Of a DNA stretch of 64,000 bases, positions 1 to 8,771 are shown in pieces; position 1 is the stretch's first letter, and every line of letters starts with the position of its first letter. The stretch is from Acetivibrio ethanolgignens (GTDB lineage Bacteria; Bacillota; Clostridia; Lachnospirales; Lachnospiraceae), in assembly GCF_001461035.1 (NCBI RefSeq), contig NZ_LNAM01000112.1, positions 59,584 through 123,583 of the forward strand. Reading direction: 5' to 3'. Under the pieces are notes generated by a model that saw only the letters and a list, made by a program, of their open reading frames with translations, had not been told where the DNA came from and ran no database searches. The translations under genes and the position numbers were made by a program.

Positions 1-2799
1 GAGACTCACGTTTTCCACCTGCACAATCATCAGTGGAGGCTGGAGGGAGAAAATCCTCTTTCGACCATTATTGATTCTATTTCTATCAGTCCTCAGGAGT
101 GCTATACCCTGGATATTCTTCATGGAGCCGGCAGTCTGAATGGAATGATAGGAGATGCTATTTTTCATTGCCATTTGTATCCTCATTTTCATGAAGGAAT
201 GTGGACCTTGTGGAGGATACATGACCGCCTGGAGGAGGGAGATGGAGAACTGCCGGACGGTACAAGAATACCGCCGCTTATGCCACTAAAGGATCGTATG
301 CCGCCTCCGAAAAAGGAGGAAGAGCATCCGGGCTATCCGAACTTTATCAATGGAACGGTAGGGGAAAGACCGCTTCAGCCGCCACTTGGAGTGCTGGATA
401 TGGATGGAAATCCTACGAATGAGCCAACTGAGCTGGAGAGAGCAAATTTTGTGGAGGGCTTTGAGCCGGGAGCCCTTTATACAGATACCTGTCCATGTGA
501 GGTAGAGACAAAGGTATTTGAAATTGCTCTGGTGCAGGCAAAGCTTATCTATAACCGCTATGGCTGGAATGACCCGCAGGGAAGATTCTTTGTTATGAAG
601 GAGGAGTTAGAACGGCATGGTGGACTGGAGGCTTATATACAGAAGGTAGAGGCAGGGAAAATACGCGTAGAGCCGCTGGTTATCCGTGCCAATGCCGGAG
701 ACTGTATTGAGGTGCGGTTTACCAATCTGCTTCCGGAATATCTGGAGGAAAGTCCTTTCCAGATGAGGACGCTGACGGATATTACCGGCTATCATATCCA
801 TCTTGTAAAATTTGACACGATTGTTTCCGATGGAGCGGCCAATGGCTGGAACAATATTGCCGGAGCCAGAAAATACGAAACCCTGATAGAACGATTTTTT
901 GCAAATACGGAGCTTCGTACCGTGTTTTTCCATGACCACCTGTTTGCCAATGTCCATCAGATGCATGGAGTGTTTGGTGCTCTGATTGTGGAGGAGGCTG
1001 GGGCAACCTTCCATAATATACGGAATGGAAAGGAATTAAAATACGGTCCGCGGGCAGTGATAAGAAGAAAGGATGGTACCTCCTTCCGGGAATTTGCCCT
1101 GTTTGTGCATGATTTTTCCATGCTCTTTGATAAAAAGGGGCGTCCTTTAAATCCACCGGAGGTACCTGGCTCCCATGATGACCCTGGTGTTATGGGAATT
1201 AATTATCACTCGGAGCCGATGCGGGAGAGACTAAAATGTCATGATGACCCGGCCTATATTTTCAGCTCCCTGGTGCATGGAGACCCGGCCACACCGATTC
1301 TGGAAACCTATCCGGGAGATGAAATCATAATCCGTCTGCTGGACGGAGCTCATGAAGAACAGCATGCTTTTAACCTTACCGGTCTGTCCTGGAAAAAGGA
1401 GCCTTCTGATCCGGCTTCACCGGATACGGCCTCCCAGACCATAGGTATTTCCGAGGCCTTTAATATCCACATCACAAAAGGATATGCCGCAGGAGATTAT
1501 CTCTATTATTTTGGAGGAATTGATGATGCATGGCTGGGACTTTGGGGAATTCTGAGAGCCTACGAAAAGCCGAAGAAATGCCTGAAGCCTCTGTGTAAGG
1601 GAAGGGACAGGATACTGCCGTTGCCGCTGTGTCCGGCTTGGGATGCGGTGATTCGGAAATACGAGGTAGCGGCGGTTCAAAGGGATATCCGGTATAACCG
1701 ATATGGAGACCATGACCCGAATGGACTCTTGTTTGTACCACTGAAAGAGGCAGAGCGGGCTCTGTGTGACAAGGATTACCAGCCAAAGCCATTGATTCTT
1801 CGTGCTAATGCCGGAGAGTGGATAGAGGTGACCCTTCACAACCTCTTTGACCCGCAAAAGCCGATTCCGTATTTTGACTATCCAAGGGTTCCGCTGGATT
1901 GTGAGCATACGCCATCGGTAAGGGTTTCTCTGAATCCGCAGTTTTTAAGCTATGACCCGGTAAAGGATTCCGGTATCAATGTAGGCTATAATAATCAGGA
2001 GCAGACGGTAGGTATCGGAGAAAGTAAGAAATACCTGTGGTATGCCGATAAGGAATATGGTTCCTGTATCCTGCAGTCCTTTGGCGACATGAGAAACCAT
2101 AGATATCACGGTTTGTTTGGTGCAGCAGTAATAGAACCACCAGGAGCAAGGTGGTATAATAGCTTTTCGCTTTGCCCGGCTCTTTATGAGGAAGAGGCGG
2201 TTATCAGTGCACCAGGAGCAGAAAGCTTCCGGGAGTGCGTTGTTATGATTCAAAATGGAATCCGTCTTTTAGATAAGGAAGGAAATCTGATTAAGACAAC
2301 GGCTACTGAAGTAGGGGAAGAGCCGGACGCAGAGGATACCGGAGAAAAGGGCTATAATTACCGCTCGGAACGTTTTGCTAACCGGCTTAAACAGGATGAC
2401 AGGATTTCAAAGGTATTTAGCAGCAGGGTGCATAAGGATCCAGCGACGCCAGTTTTCAAAGCCTACTCGGGTGAAAGAGTTATTTTCCGAACGATGATGC
2501 CTGCAGATAAGCCGAGAAATGTAAGCTTTGCAGTCCACGGTCATGTGTGGAGAGAGCAGCCAGGGGATGCCTATTCCCGAGAGATTCCGCTGCAGGGGGC
2601 TGTGAGTATTGGAAATACCTATAATATGGAGCTAAAGGATGGAGCCTCCTGTCCGGGAGACTATCTCTACCGCTCCGGCAGTCTGAAGTGGGATGTAGAA
2701 TCCGGTATGTGGGGAATTTTCCGTGTACTGAAAAAAGGCTTTGGTTGTAAGTGCAAAAAAGCTTGTCAGAAAGCTGTAGAGAAAATAAAGAGAAGATAG
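1..2799 (+). CDS. Multicopper oxidase, 5' end outside window
   Basis: The frame is open from base 1, so the start lies upstream; 932 residues are visible. Right at the left edge there is HVFHLH (residues 3-8), and at residues 56-67 the type 1 copper signature HCHLYPHFHEGM (H-C-H, then H and M). More His pairs follow (GYHIHL, FFHDHLF). These are the copper ligand motifs of multicopper oxidases, which oxidise metals or phenols with reduction of O2. The unusual size and the copper cluster early in the visible part resemble the large MnxG-like or spore-type multi-domain oxidases. The substrate cannot be told. The gene ends before a hairpin terminator, so it is not in the downstream transporter operon. 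Confidence 0.8.
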   Translation, partial: ETHVFHLHNHQWRLEGENPLSTIIDSISISPQECYTLDILHGAGSLNGMIGDAIFHCHLYPHFHEGMWTLWRIHDRLEEGDGELPDGTRIPPLMPLKDRMPPPKKEEEHPGYPNFINGTVGERPLQPPLGVLDMDGNPTNEPTELERANFVEGFEPGALYTDTCPCEVETKVFEIALVQAKLIYNRYGWNDPQGRFFVMKEELERHGGLEAYIQKVEAGKIRVEPLVIRANAGDCIEVRFTNLLPEYLEESPFQMRTLTDITGYHIHLVKFDTIVSDGAANGWNNIAGARKYETLIERFFANTELRTVFFHDHLFANVHQMHGVFGALIVEEAGATFHNIRNGKELKYGPRAVIRRKDGTSFREFALFVHDFSMLFDKKGRPLNPPEVPGSHDDPGVMGINYHSEPMRERLKCHDDPAYIFSSLVHGDPATPILETYPGDEIIIRLLDGAHEEQHAFNLTGLSWKKEPSDPASPDTASQTIGISEAFNIHITKGYAAGDYLYYFGGIDDAWLGLWGILRAYEKPKKCLKPLCKGRDRILPLPLCPAWDAVIRKYEVAAVQRDIRYNRYGDHDPNGLLFVPLKEAERALCDKDYQPKPLILRANAGEWIEVTLHNLFDPQKPIPYFDYPRVPLDCEHTPSVRVSLNPQFLSYDPVKDSGINVGYNNQEQTVGIGESKKYLWYADKEYGSCILQSFGDMRNHRYHGLFGAAVIEPPGARWYNSFSLCPALYEEEAVISAPGAESFRECVVMIQNGIRLLDKEGNLIKTTATEVGEEPDAEDTGEKGYNYRSERFANRLKQDDRISKVFSSRVHKDPATPVFKAYSGERVIFRTMMPADKPRNVSFAVHGHVWREQPGDAYSREIPLQGAVSIGNTYNMELKDGASCPGDYLYRSGSLKWDVESGMWGIFRVLKKGFGCKCKKACQKAVEKIKRR

Positions 2800-2810
2800 A
2801 ACGAAAAAAT

Positions 2811-2855
2811 GCAAGGAGTGCCAGAAATTTCATAAGGTATTCCTTGCTTTTTTTA
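2811..2855 (+). terminator. Intrinsic terminator of the oxidase gene
   Basis: GCAAGGA (2811-2817) pairs with TCCTTGC (2841-2847), followed directly by a run of T. The loop is long (about 23 nt), so the stem is only moderately strong. Confidence 0.6.
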
Positions 2856-2884
2856 TTGAAAAAGGCTTGCTGATATGATATATT
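2856..2884 (+). promoter_or_regulatory. Promoter of the ABC importer operon
   Basis: TTGAAA at 2856-2861 and TATATT at 2879-2884 with a 17-bp spacer, about 50 bp before the substrate-binding protein gene, which has AAGGAGG at 2918-2924. Confidence 0.6.
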
Positions 2885-2932
2885 ACTACACAGGTGCAGT
2901 AATAGGCACTAGAGTATAAGGAGGATGAGATT

Positions 2933-4798
2933 ATGAAAAAGAAACTTATCGCACTCGGTATGACTCTTGTAATGGGTCTTTCCGTAGCTGGATGTGGCTC
3001 TAAGGGCGAAGCACCAGTGCAGACACCAGCGGCTCAGACAGAAGCACCTGCTGAGGATGCTAAAAGAGAGCCAGCCGGACAGATTATCATTGGAAGTTCC
3101 AGTGAAACAAGCGGTGATATTACACCATTCTGGTCAAATAGTAGCTCAGATTATGATGCTTACAAGATGGTTGACACTGGTGCTGACACTGTAATCATGA
3201 CAAAAGATGAAGAATATATCTTTAATATGAATGTATTGGCAGAGGAGCCTCAGGAAACTGAAAATGAGGACGGCTCCAAAACCTACACCTACACAATTAA
3301 GGATGACTTAAAGTGGTCAAATGGTGAGCCGATTACTGCAGAGCAGTATGTATTTAAGGCATTGTTTTTAGGAAGTCCGGTTGTTGCTACAGATTTACAG
3401 GCAGGAAATGCTATTTTTGATGTACAGTATATTGATGGTATTGACGAATATATGGCAGGTGAGACGGATACCTTAAGAGGTATTCACCTGTTAGGAGATT
3501 ATCAGTTCTCCTTAACAGTAAGAGCCGATAAGCTTCCATTCTTTTATGGAAGACATCTTGCAACGATAGGACCTATGTATATGCCAGGCTGGGTACCAGA
3601 GGATGTTGAGATTATAGAGACTGAAAATGGTGCTAAGTTCAATGACAAGTTTACAGCAGAGTATATTAAGGATACCGTAGAGGCTGAGAGATGGAATCCT
3701 ACAGCTTCCTGCGGAGCGTATATGTTCGATAACTATGATAAGAGTGCTTACAGCTATACCTTAAAGGCAAATCCTAATTATGTAGGAAACTTTGAAGGAT
3801 GTAAGGCTCAGATTGAGACTGTTATCATTAAGTATACACCACAGGATACTATGATGGATGAGATTAAGACCGGCAGCGTTGACTATCTGCTGCAGACATC
3901 TGACGGCAAAGAAATCAACGCAGGTCTTGATATGGTTGAAGTAGGTACTCATGACTACATCAGCTATCCTCGTAATGGTTATGGCCAGTTAATCTTTAAG
4001 TGTAATATAGGTCCTACTCAGTTTACTGAGGTTCGTCAGGCAATTGCTTACTTACTTGACAGAAATGAGTTTGCAAAGACCTTTACCGGCGGTCATGGCG
4101 GTGTTGTAAATGGTATGTATGGAAACAGCCAGTGGATGGTGGAGGATGCAGCAGACCAGGTTGCAGAATTAAATGCATACAATTACAGCAAGGATGAGGC
4201 TGTTAAGGTTCTGGAGGAGGGTGGCTGGACCCTGGATAAGGATGGTAATCCATACAGTGGAACCGGTCTTCGTTACAAAGAGGTTGACGGAAAGCTTATG
4301 CCACTTTCTATCAAGTGGTGCTCTTCTGAGAACAACTCTGTATCTGACTTACTGGTCACCATGTTAGAGAAGAACCCTGATGTAGCAGAAGTAGGTATGG
4401 AAATCAACCAGAACGTAGTAACCTTCAGTGAGTTACTGGAAGCTTATCACAATGACAAAGATGATTACAACATGTTTAACATGGGTGAAGGCTTCTCTGT
4501 TCCTTTTGATATTGCTGAGCAGTGGGAGATTAACGGAAGCTATAACTACAACCGTATTGCAGATGAACAGCTTGCAAAGTTAGCTGCAGACTTAAATATT
4601 ATTGAAGAAGGCGATGATGAGACCTATCTTGCAACATGGGTTCAGTTCCAGCAGAGATTCAACGAATTACTGCCTAACCTTCCTCTGTACTCTAATGAGT
4701 ACCATGACTTTTTCTTAACTAAGGTTAAGGGAGCAGAGGGCAAGAACGACATCTGGGATATGTCCAAGCAGATCGTTTATATGTGGATTGAAGAGTAA
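2933..4798 (+). CDS. Peptide-type ABC transporter substrate-binding lipoprotein
   Basis: 621 residues. It starts with a lipoprotein signal peptide whose lipobox is V18-A19-G20-C21, so it would be anchored on the outer face of the membrane. The body is a family 5 extracellular solute-binding protein (OppA/DppA/NikA type), with the typical 'WSNGEPITAEQYV' region near residue 130. It delivers its ligand, probably an oligopeptide, to the permeases and ATPases encoded next. It is the first gene of the operon and is separated from the permease genes by two long hairpins, a usual way to make more binding protein than permease. The ligand is not predictable from sequence alone. Confidence 0.93.
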   Translation: MKKKLIALGMTLVMGLSVAGCGSKGEAPVQTPAAQTEAPAEDAKREPAGQIIIGSSSETSGDITPFWSNSSSDYDAYKMVDTGADTVIMTKDEEYIFNMNVLAEEPQETENEDGSKTYTYTIKDDLKWSNGEPITAEQYVFKALFLGSPVVATDLQAGNAIFDVQYIDGIDEYMAGETDTLRGIHLLGDYQFSLTVRADKLPFFYGRHLATIGPMYMPGWVPEDVEIIETENGAKFNDKFTAEYIKDTVEAERWNPTASCGAYMFDNYDKSAYSYTLKANPNYVGNFEGCKAQIETVIIKYTPQDTMMDEIKTGSVDYLLQTSDGKEINAGLDMVEVGTHDYISYPRNGYGQLIFKCNIGPTQFTEVRQAIAYLLDRNEFAKTFTGGHGGVVNGMYGNSQWMVEDAADQVAELNAYNYSKDEAVKVLEEGGWTLDKDGNPYSGTGLRYKEVDGKLMPLSIKWCSSENNSVSDLLVTMLEKNPDVAEVGMEINQNVVTFSELLEAYHNDKDDYNMFNMGEGFSVPFDIAEQWEINGSYNYNRIADEQLAKLAADLNIIEEGDDETYLATWVQFQQRFNELLPNLPLYSNEYHDFFLTKVKGAEGKNDIWDMSKQIVYMWIEE

Positions 4799-4816
4799 TT
4801 AGAACGCATAAACGCC

Positions 4817-4871
4817 ATATCAGTGTTGGGGCTGCTGCACAGGTGACTTACAGCAGCCCCAACACTGATAT
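4817..4871 (+). promoter_or_regulatory. Perfect 21-bp stem hairpin after binding-protein gene
   Basis: Left arm 4817-4837 and right arm 4851-4871 are perfect reverse complements over 21 bp with a 13-nt loop. No T-run follows. It lies inside the operon and probably stabilises the upstream message or attenuates readthrough. Confidence 0.75.
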
Positions 4872-4930
4872 TTCATTCTATTTAGAATGCTATCTGTGAG
4901 TGTGGCAAATAGCATTCTAAATAAAATGAA
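4872..4930 (+). promoter_or_regulatory. Second long hairpin, 22-bp stem with one mismatch
   Basis: Arms 4872-4893 and 4909-4930 pair over 22 bp with one mismatch and a 15-nt loop. It abuts the first hairpin with no gap, and the permease gene begins 25 bp further on. Confidence 0.75.
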
Positions 4931-4954
4931 TAAAAAATAGAAAGCAGGTGTAAT

Positions 4955-5941
4955 ATGTTAAGATACATTGGGAAAAGAATTGTCTATATCATCGGAGTTT
5001 TCTTTTTAATCTCCATGATTATGTTCGGTCTCTATAATGCAATACCAGGCGACCGGGCATTGACACAGGTAGCTCCGTTAAAGGGAAAGGTATCAGCGGA
5101 GCAATTTGAAGCGGCCTATCAGAGGGCCAGAGATAATCTGGGATTGGATGACCCTCTGCCGATTCGTTATGGAAAATGGATGGGAAATCTATTAAGAGGT
5201 GATTTGGGATATTCTACCTTCTACCGTCAGGATGTTATTAAGGTAGTAAAGGATCCTTTATTAAATACGTTATTTATTAATATTTTTGCGACTGTTCTGG
5301 CACTGGTAATTACGATACCGTTGGGTATTCACTGTGCCGTAAAGAAATTCTCCAAATTTGACAATGCAGTGCAGGTTGGAACGATTGTCGGCTACAGTGT
5401 GCCGTCCTTCGTCATTGCACTTTTAAGTATATATGTATTTGCTGTACTTTTGCGGTGGTTTCCGGTAAATGGAATGAATTCCCCGAATTTCCAGGGAAAT
5501 GCCGTTGAATTTTTTCTGGATAGGATGTATTATTTAGCTCTGCCGCTGTTTGTAATGACGATTGCTTCCCTGGGAGGTATGACCCGTTATGTCCGTGCAG
5601 CTATGATTGACGCTTTGCGTATGGATTACATTCGTACAGCGAGAGCAAAGGGTCTGAAGGAAAAGGTGGTTATTTACTCTCATGCCTGGAGAAATGCACT
5701 GCTTCCTGTTATTACCCTGATTATTGGGTGGTTCTTAAGTATTTTCAGTGGTTCTATTATTATTGAGACGATGTTTGCCCTGAATGGTCTCGGAAAGCTT
5801 TATTATACCGGTCTTATGAACCAGGATTATGACGTTGCCCTGGCAATGCAGATGTTTTATGTTATCATTAGCCTGGTAGGTAATTTGATTATCGATTTAA
5901 GCTATGGTATCGTTGATCCTCGTATCAGAGTAAATAAGTAG
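4955..5941 (+). CDS. ABC transporter permease, OppB/DppB type
   Basis: 328 residues, the usual length of DppB/OppB. There is an N-terminal membrane helix (about residues 10-30), a periplasmic-type loop and five more helices. The EAA motif that docks the ATPase is at 'YIRTARAKGLKEKVV' (about residues 225-240). It forms the membrane channel together with the next permease. The start has AAGCAGGTG upstream. The next gene begins 13 bp after its stop. Confidence 0.93.
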   Translation: MLRYIGKRIVYIIGVFFLISMIMFGLYNAIPGDRALTQVAPLKGKVSAEQFEAAYQRARDNLGLDDPLPIRYGKWMGNLLRGDLGYSTFYRQDVIKVVKDPLLNTLFINIFATVLALVITIPLGIHCAVKKFSKFDNAVQVGTIVGYSVPSFVIALLSIYVFAVLLRWFPVNGMNSPNFQGNAVEFFLDRMYYLALPLFVMTIASLGGMTRYVRAAMIDALRMDYIRTARAKGLKEKVVIYSHAWRNALLPVITLIIGWFLSIFSGSIIIETMFALNGLGKLYYTGLMNQDYDVALAMQMFYVIISLVGNLIIDLSYGIVDPRIRVNK

Positions 5942-5954
5942 GAAGGAGAGCAAA

Positions 5955-7775
5955 ATGAGTACAGAAAATAACACAAAGAAAAAAAGCTCTTTTTTCCTGA
6001 TGTTTAAAAAGTTATTTGGAGTGAATAAAAAAGAGCTGGATATATTTGAAGAAGAGCAGATGCAGAGTCCGTTCCGTACTGTTGTAGCTAATTTTAAGGC
6101 GAACCGTCTGGCGATGACTGCAGTAACTGGATTTTTATTAATCTTTTTGTTTGTATTAATCGGACCGCTTTTTATGCCGATTAACCTTGCCTATCAGGAG
6201 GGTACTCAGAAAAATATTGCACCGGGTCTGGATATGATGAAGCTCCCTTCGGAGATGAAGAAGAATCCGGTAAGTATTTCTAATGGGGCTTCCTTTGGTG
6301 TAGGTGCTGATGCTAACGGTAAGGTCTATACCTGGGGAAAAACAAGAGTCAGCAAAAAAATCGATCTTAAGAATATTCCATCAGATATGGGTAAGGTAGT
6401 TCAGGTTTCTGCTGGCTATGACCACGCTGTAGCCCTGAATGAAAATGGTGAGGTATTTGCCTGGGGGAACGGACGTTTAGGCCAGCTGGATATTCCAGAT
6501 GATATCGGCCGTCATGGAAAGATTGTGCAGATTGCAGCAGGCTACCAGATTACACTGGCAGTTGCTGAGGATGGTTACCTCTATGTCTGGGGTAATGAAA
6601 ATATAAATGATATTAAGGTTAAGAAAAGAACACAGGATAAGGATATTGTAAAGGTAGCTACCAGTGCCGACACGGCAGTGGCACTTACTAAGAGTGGTGC
6701 GGCTAAGCATCTGGGTGCAGAAAAGAGTGCTGTATCCAGGATTCCGGATGAGGCACTGAGTGGTGTTGTAGATATCGCAGCAACTGCAGCAACTGCGGCT
6801 GTTGTAAAGGAGGATGGCTCTGTTGTTGTTTGGGGAAATACCAAGCAGGGACTGGCTGATGTGCCTGAGATGGATGGCAAGGCAGTAGCGATTGTAGGTG
6901 GGCGTTACCATTATACGGTATTGACAGATACTGGAAGAGCATATTCCTGGGGAGACAATAAGATGGGACAGACTAAGGTTCCTGGCTCTGCCCAGAGTGG
7001 TGTAGCTGCTATTTATGGTGGTTATTATCAGAATTATGCAGTCAAGGCAGACAAGGTTGTGACCTGGGGCTTAAAGGGTTATGCACTGGGTAGTGATGAA
7101 CTGGGCCGTGACGTATTGGAGCGTATTGTCAATGGCGGCCGTATGACGATGACTGTAGGTGCCGTAGCGGTTATTATCTCAACGATTATCGGTATTATTG
7201 TTGGTGGTATTTCCGGCTTCTTTGGAGGCAAGGTGGATTTGGTGCTGCAGCGTATTACCGAGGTATTTACGGCGATACCGTTCCTTCCGTTTGCGATGAT
7301 TTTATCAACAATTATTGGACCTAAGGTGCCGGAAGGCTTACGAATTACAATTATCATGGTTATTTTAGGTGTACTTTCCTGGCCTCAGCTGGCGAGACTG
7401 GTGCGTGCCCAGGTGCTGGCAGAGAGAGAAAAGGAATTTGTTACCGCAGCGAGAGCCATGGGTGTAAAGAAAAGCAATATCGTATTTAAGCATATTATTC
7501 CAAACGTTATTTCTGTTATTATTGTAACAGCAACCTTAGATTTTGCGACCTGTATGTTGACAGAAGCGAGTCTTTCCTTCTTGGGATTTGGCGTTCAGCT
7601 TCCGAATCCTACCTGGGGAAATATGCTGTTTGGCTGTGTTGACTCTGTAGTTATCCAGAACTACTGGTGGAGATGGGTATTCCCGGCTATTCTGTTAAGT
7701 ATCTGTGTAATCTGCATTAACACCATTGGAGACGGACTTCGTGATGCAATTGACCCGAAGTCAAATGAGAAATAG
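5955..7775 (+). CDS. ABC permease, OppC/DppC type, with inserted RCC1-type beta-propeller
   Basis: 606 residues, about twice the normal 300 for this family. Helix 1 is at about 53-76. The family motif LGSDELGRD is at 378-386, followed by five further helices and the EAA motif (EFVTAARAMG). In ordinary DppC these two landmarks are only some tens of residues apart. Here about 270 residues (107-374) lie between them, made of seven repeats. Six end in VxxWG-like signatures (VYTWG, VFAWG, LYVWG, VVVWG, AYSWG, VVTWG) and the fourth is degenerate (ends KHLG). Seven RCC1 repeats make one closed propeller. By topology it would sit outside the membrane, facing the binding lipoprotein. The frame is continuous, so this is a fusion and not an assembly artefact. 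Confidence 0.93.
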   Translation: MSTENNTKKKSSFFLMFKKLFGVNKKELDIFEEEQMQSPFRTVVANFKANRLAMTAVTGFLLIFLFVLIGPLFMPINLAYQEGTQKNIAPGLDMMKLPSEMKKNPVSISNGASFGVGADANGKVYTWGKTRVSKKIDLKNIPSDMGKVVQVSAGYDHAVALNENGEVFAWGNGRLGQLDIPDDIGRHGKIVQIAAGYQITLAVAEDGYLYVWGNENINDIKVKKRTQDKDIVKVATSADTAVALTKSGAAKHLGAEKSAVSRIPDEALSGVVDIAATAATAAVVKEDGSVVVWGNTKQGLADVPEMDGKAVAIVGGRYHYTVLTDTGRAYSWGDNKMGQTKVPGSAQSGVAAIYGGYYQNYAVKADKVVTWGLKGYALGSDELGRDVLERIVNGGRMTMTVGAVAVIISTIIGIIVGGISGFFGGKVDLVLQRITEVFTAIPFLPFAMILSTIIGPKVPEGLRITIIMVILGVLSWPQLARLVRAQVLAEREKEFVTAARAMGVKKSNIVFKHIIPNVISVIIVTATLDFATCMLTEASLSFLGFGVQLPNPTWGNMLFGCVDSVVIQNYWWRWVFPAILLSICVICINTIGDGLRDAIDPKSNEK

Positions 7776-7789
7776 GAGGAGTCAGGAAA

Positions 7790-8770
7790 ATGCCATTATT
7801 AGAATTAAAAAATCTTCATACTTTTTTCAGAACAAAAAGAGGAATTGTAAGGGCTGTAAATGATGTATCCTATTCTGTAGAGGCAGGTAAGACACTGGGT
7901 ATCGTAGGAGAGAGCGGTAGTGGAAAGTCCGTATCTGCGATGAGTATCTTAAAGCTTCTGGATGGAAATGGCTACATCGACAGCGGTGAGATTACCTTCG
8001 ATGGACAGAATCTGGCAGATGTGTCTATCAATGATATGTGTAAAATCCGTGGAAATGATATATCTGTTATTTTCCAGGAGCCGATGACCAGCTTAAATCC
8101 TATCTTCACCATTGAAAGACAGGTAAGTGAGCCATTTATTATTCATCAGAATATGACTAAGAAGCAGGCAGCCGAAAAGGTAGTAGAAATGCTGTCTGCA
8201 GTAAAAATACCAAATCCGGAAGCCGTTGCAAAGCAGTATCCCCATCAGCTGTCCGGCGGTATGCGTCAGCGTGTTATGATTGCCATGGCACTGGCCTGCC
8301 AGCCAAAGCTTCTGATTGCTGATGAGCCTACTACAGCTTTGGATGTTACTATCCAGGCACAGATTTTAAGGCTGATGAATGAGCTGAAGGATAGGATTGG
8401 AACCTCCATTTTGTTTATTACCCATGACCTGGGAGTTATTAATGAAATGGCAGATGATGTAGCGGTTATGTACTGTGGACAGGTTGTAGAGATGGCACCG
8501 GTAGAAAAGATTTTTGATGACAATGAGTATATGCATCCGTACACAGAGGGACTGTTATATTCCATCCCAAGACTGGATACACCAGCAGGTATCAGATTGG
8601 ATGCGATTCCGGGAGCTGTGCCTCATCCTTTGGATTTGCCAAAGGGCTGTAAATTTGCTCCGCGTTGTAAGTATGCCACAGATAAATGTCGTGAGGAAGA
8701 ACCGAAGCTGGTTGAAGTAGCGGAAAATCAGAAGGTTCGGTGCTTCTATCCGAAGAAAGGAGAGAGATAA
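7790..8770 (+). CDS. Peptide ABC transporter ATPase, OppD/DppD type
   Basis: 326 residues. Walker A GESGSGKS is near residue 40, the signature LSGGMRQRV follows, then Walker [15 protein letters not shown] and the C-terminal oligopeptide/dipeptide domain with its Cys cluster ([14 protein letters not shown]), typical of this subfamily and thought to hold an iron-sulfur site in some members. It powers import by ATP hydrolysis on the cytoplasmic face. A good AGGAGG site precedes the start, and one base separates its stop from the next gene. Confidence 0.95.
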   Translation: MPLLELKNLHTFFRTKRGIVRAVNDVSYSVEAGKTLGIVGESGSGKSVSAMSILKLLDGNGYIDSGEITFDGQNLADVSINDMCKIRGNDISVIFQEPMTSLNPIFTIERQVSEPFIIHQNMTKKQAAEKVVEMLSAVKIPNPEAVAKQYPHQLSGGMRQRVMIAMALACQPKLLIADEPTTALDVTIQAQILRLMNELKDRIGTSILFITHDLGVINEMADDVAVMYCGQVVEMAPVEKIFDDNEYMHPYTEGLLYSIPRLDTPAGIRLDAIPGAVPHPLDLPKGCKFAPRCKYATDKCREEEPKLVEVAENQKVRCFYPKKGER

Positions 8771-8771
8771 G

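Noticed and set aside
145..2799. Multicopper oxidase starting at the ATG at 145
   Set aside because: The frame is open and codes for a clear copper motif from base 1, so the ATG at 145 is internal.
6477..7357. Minus-strand ORFs within the propeller permease
   Set aside because: Shadows of the repeated VxxWG coding sequence; no start signals and no recognisable domain.
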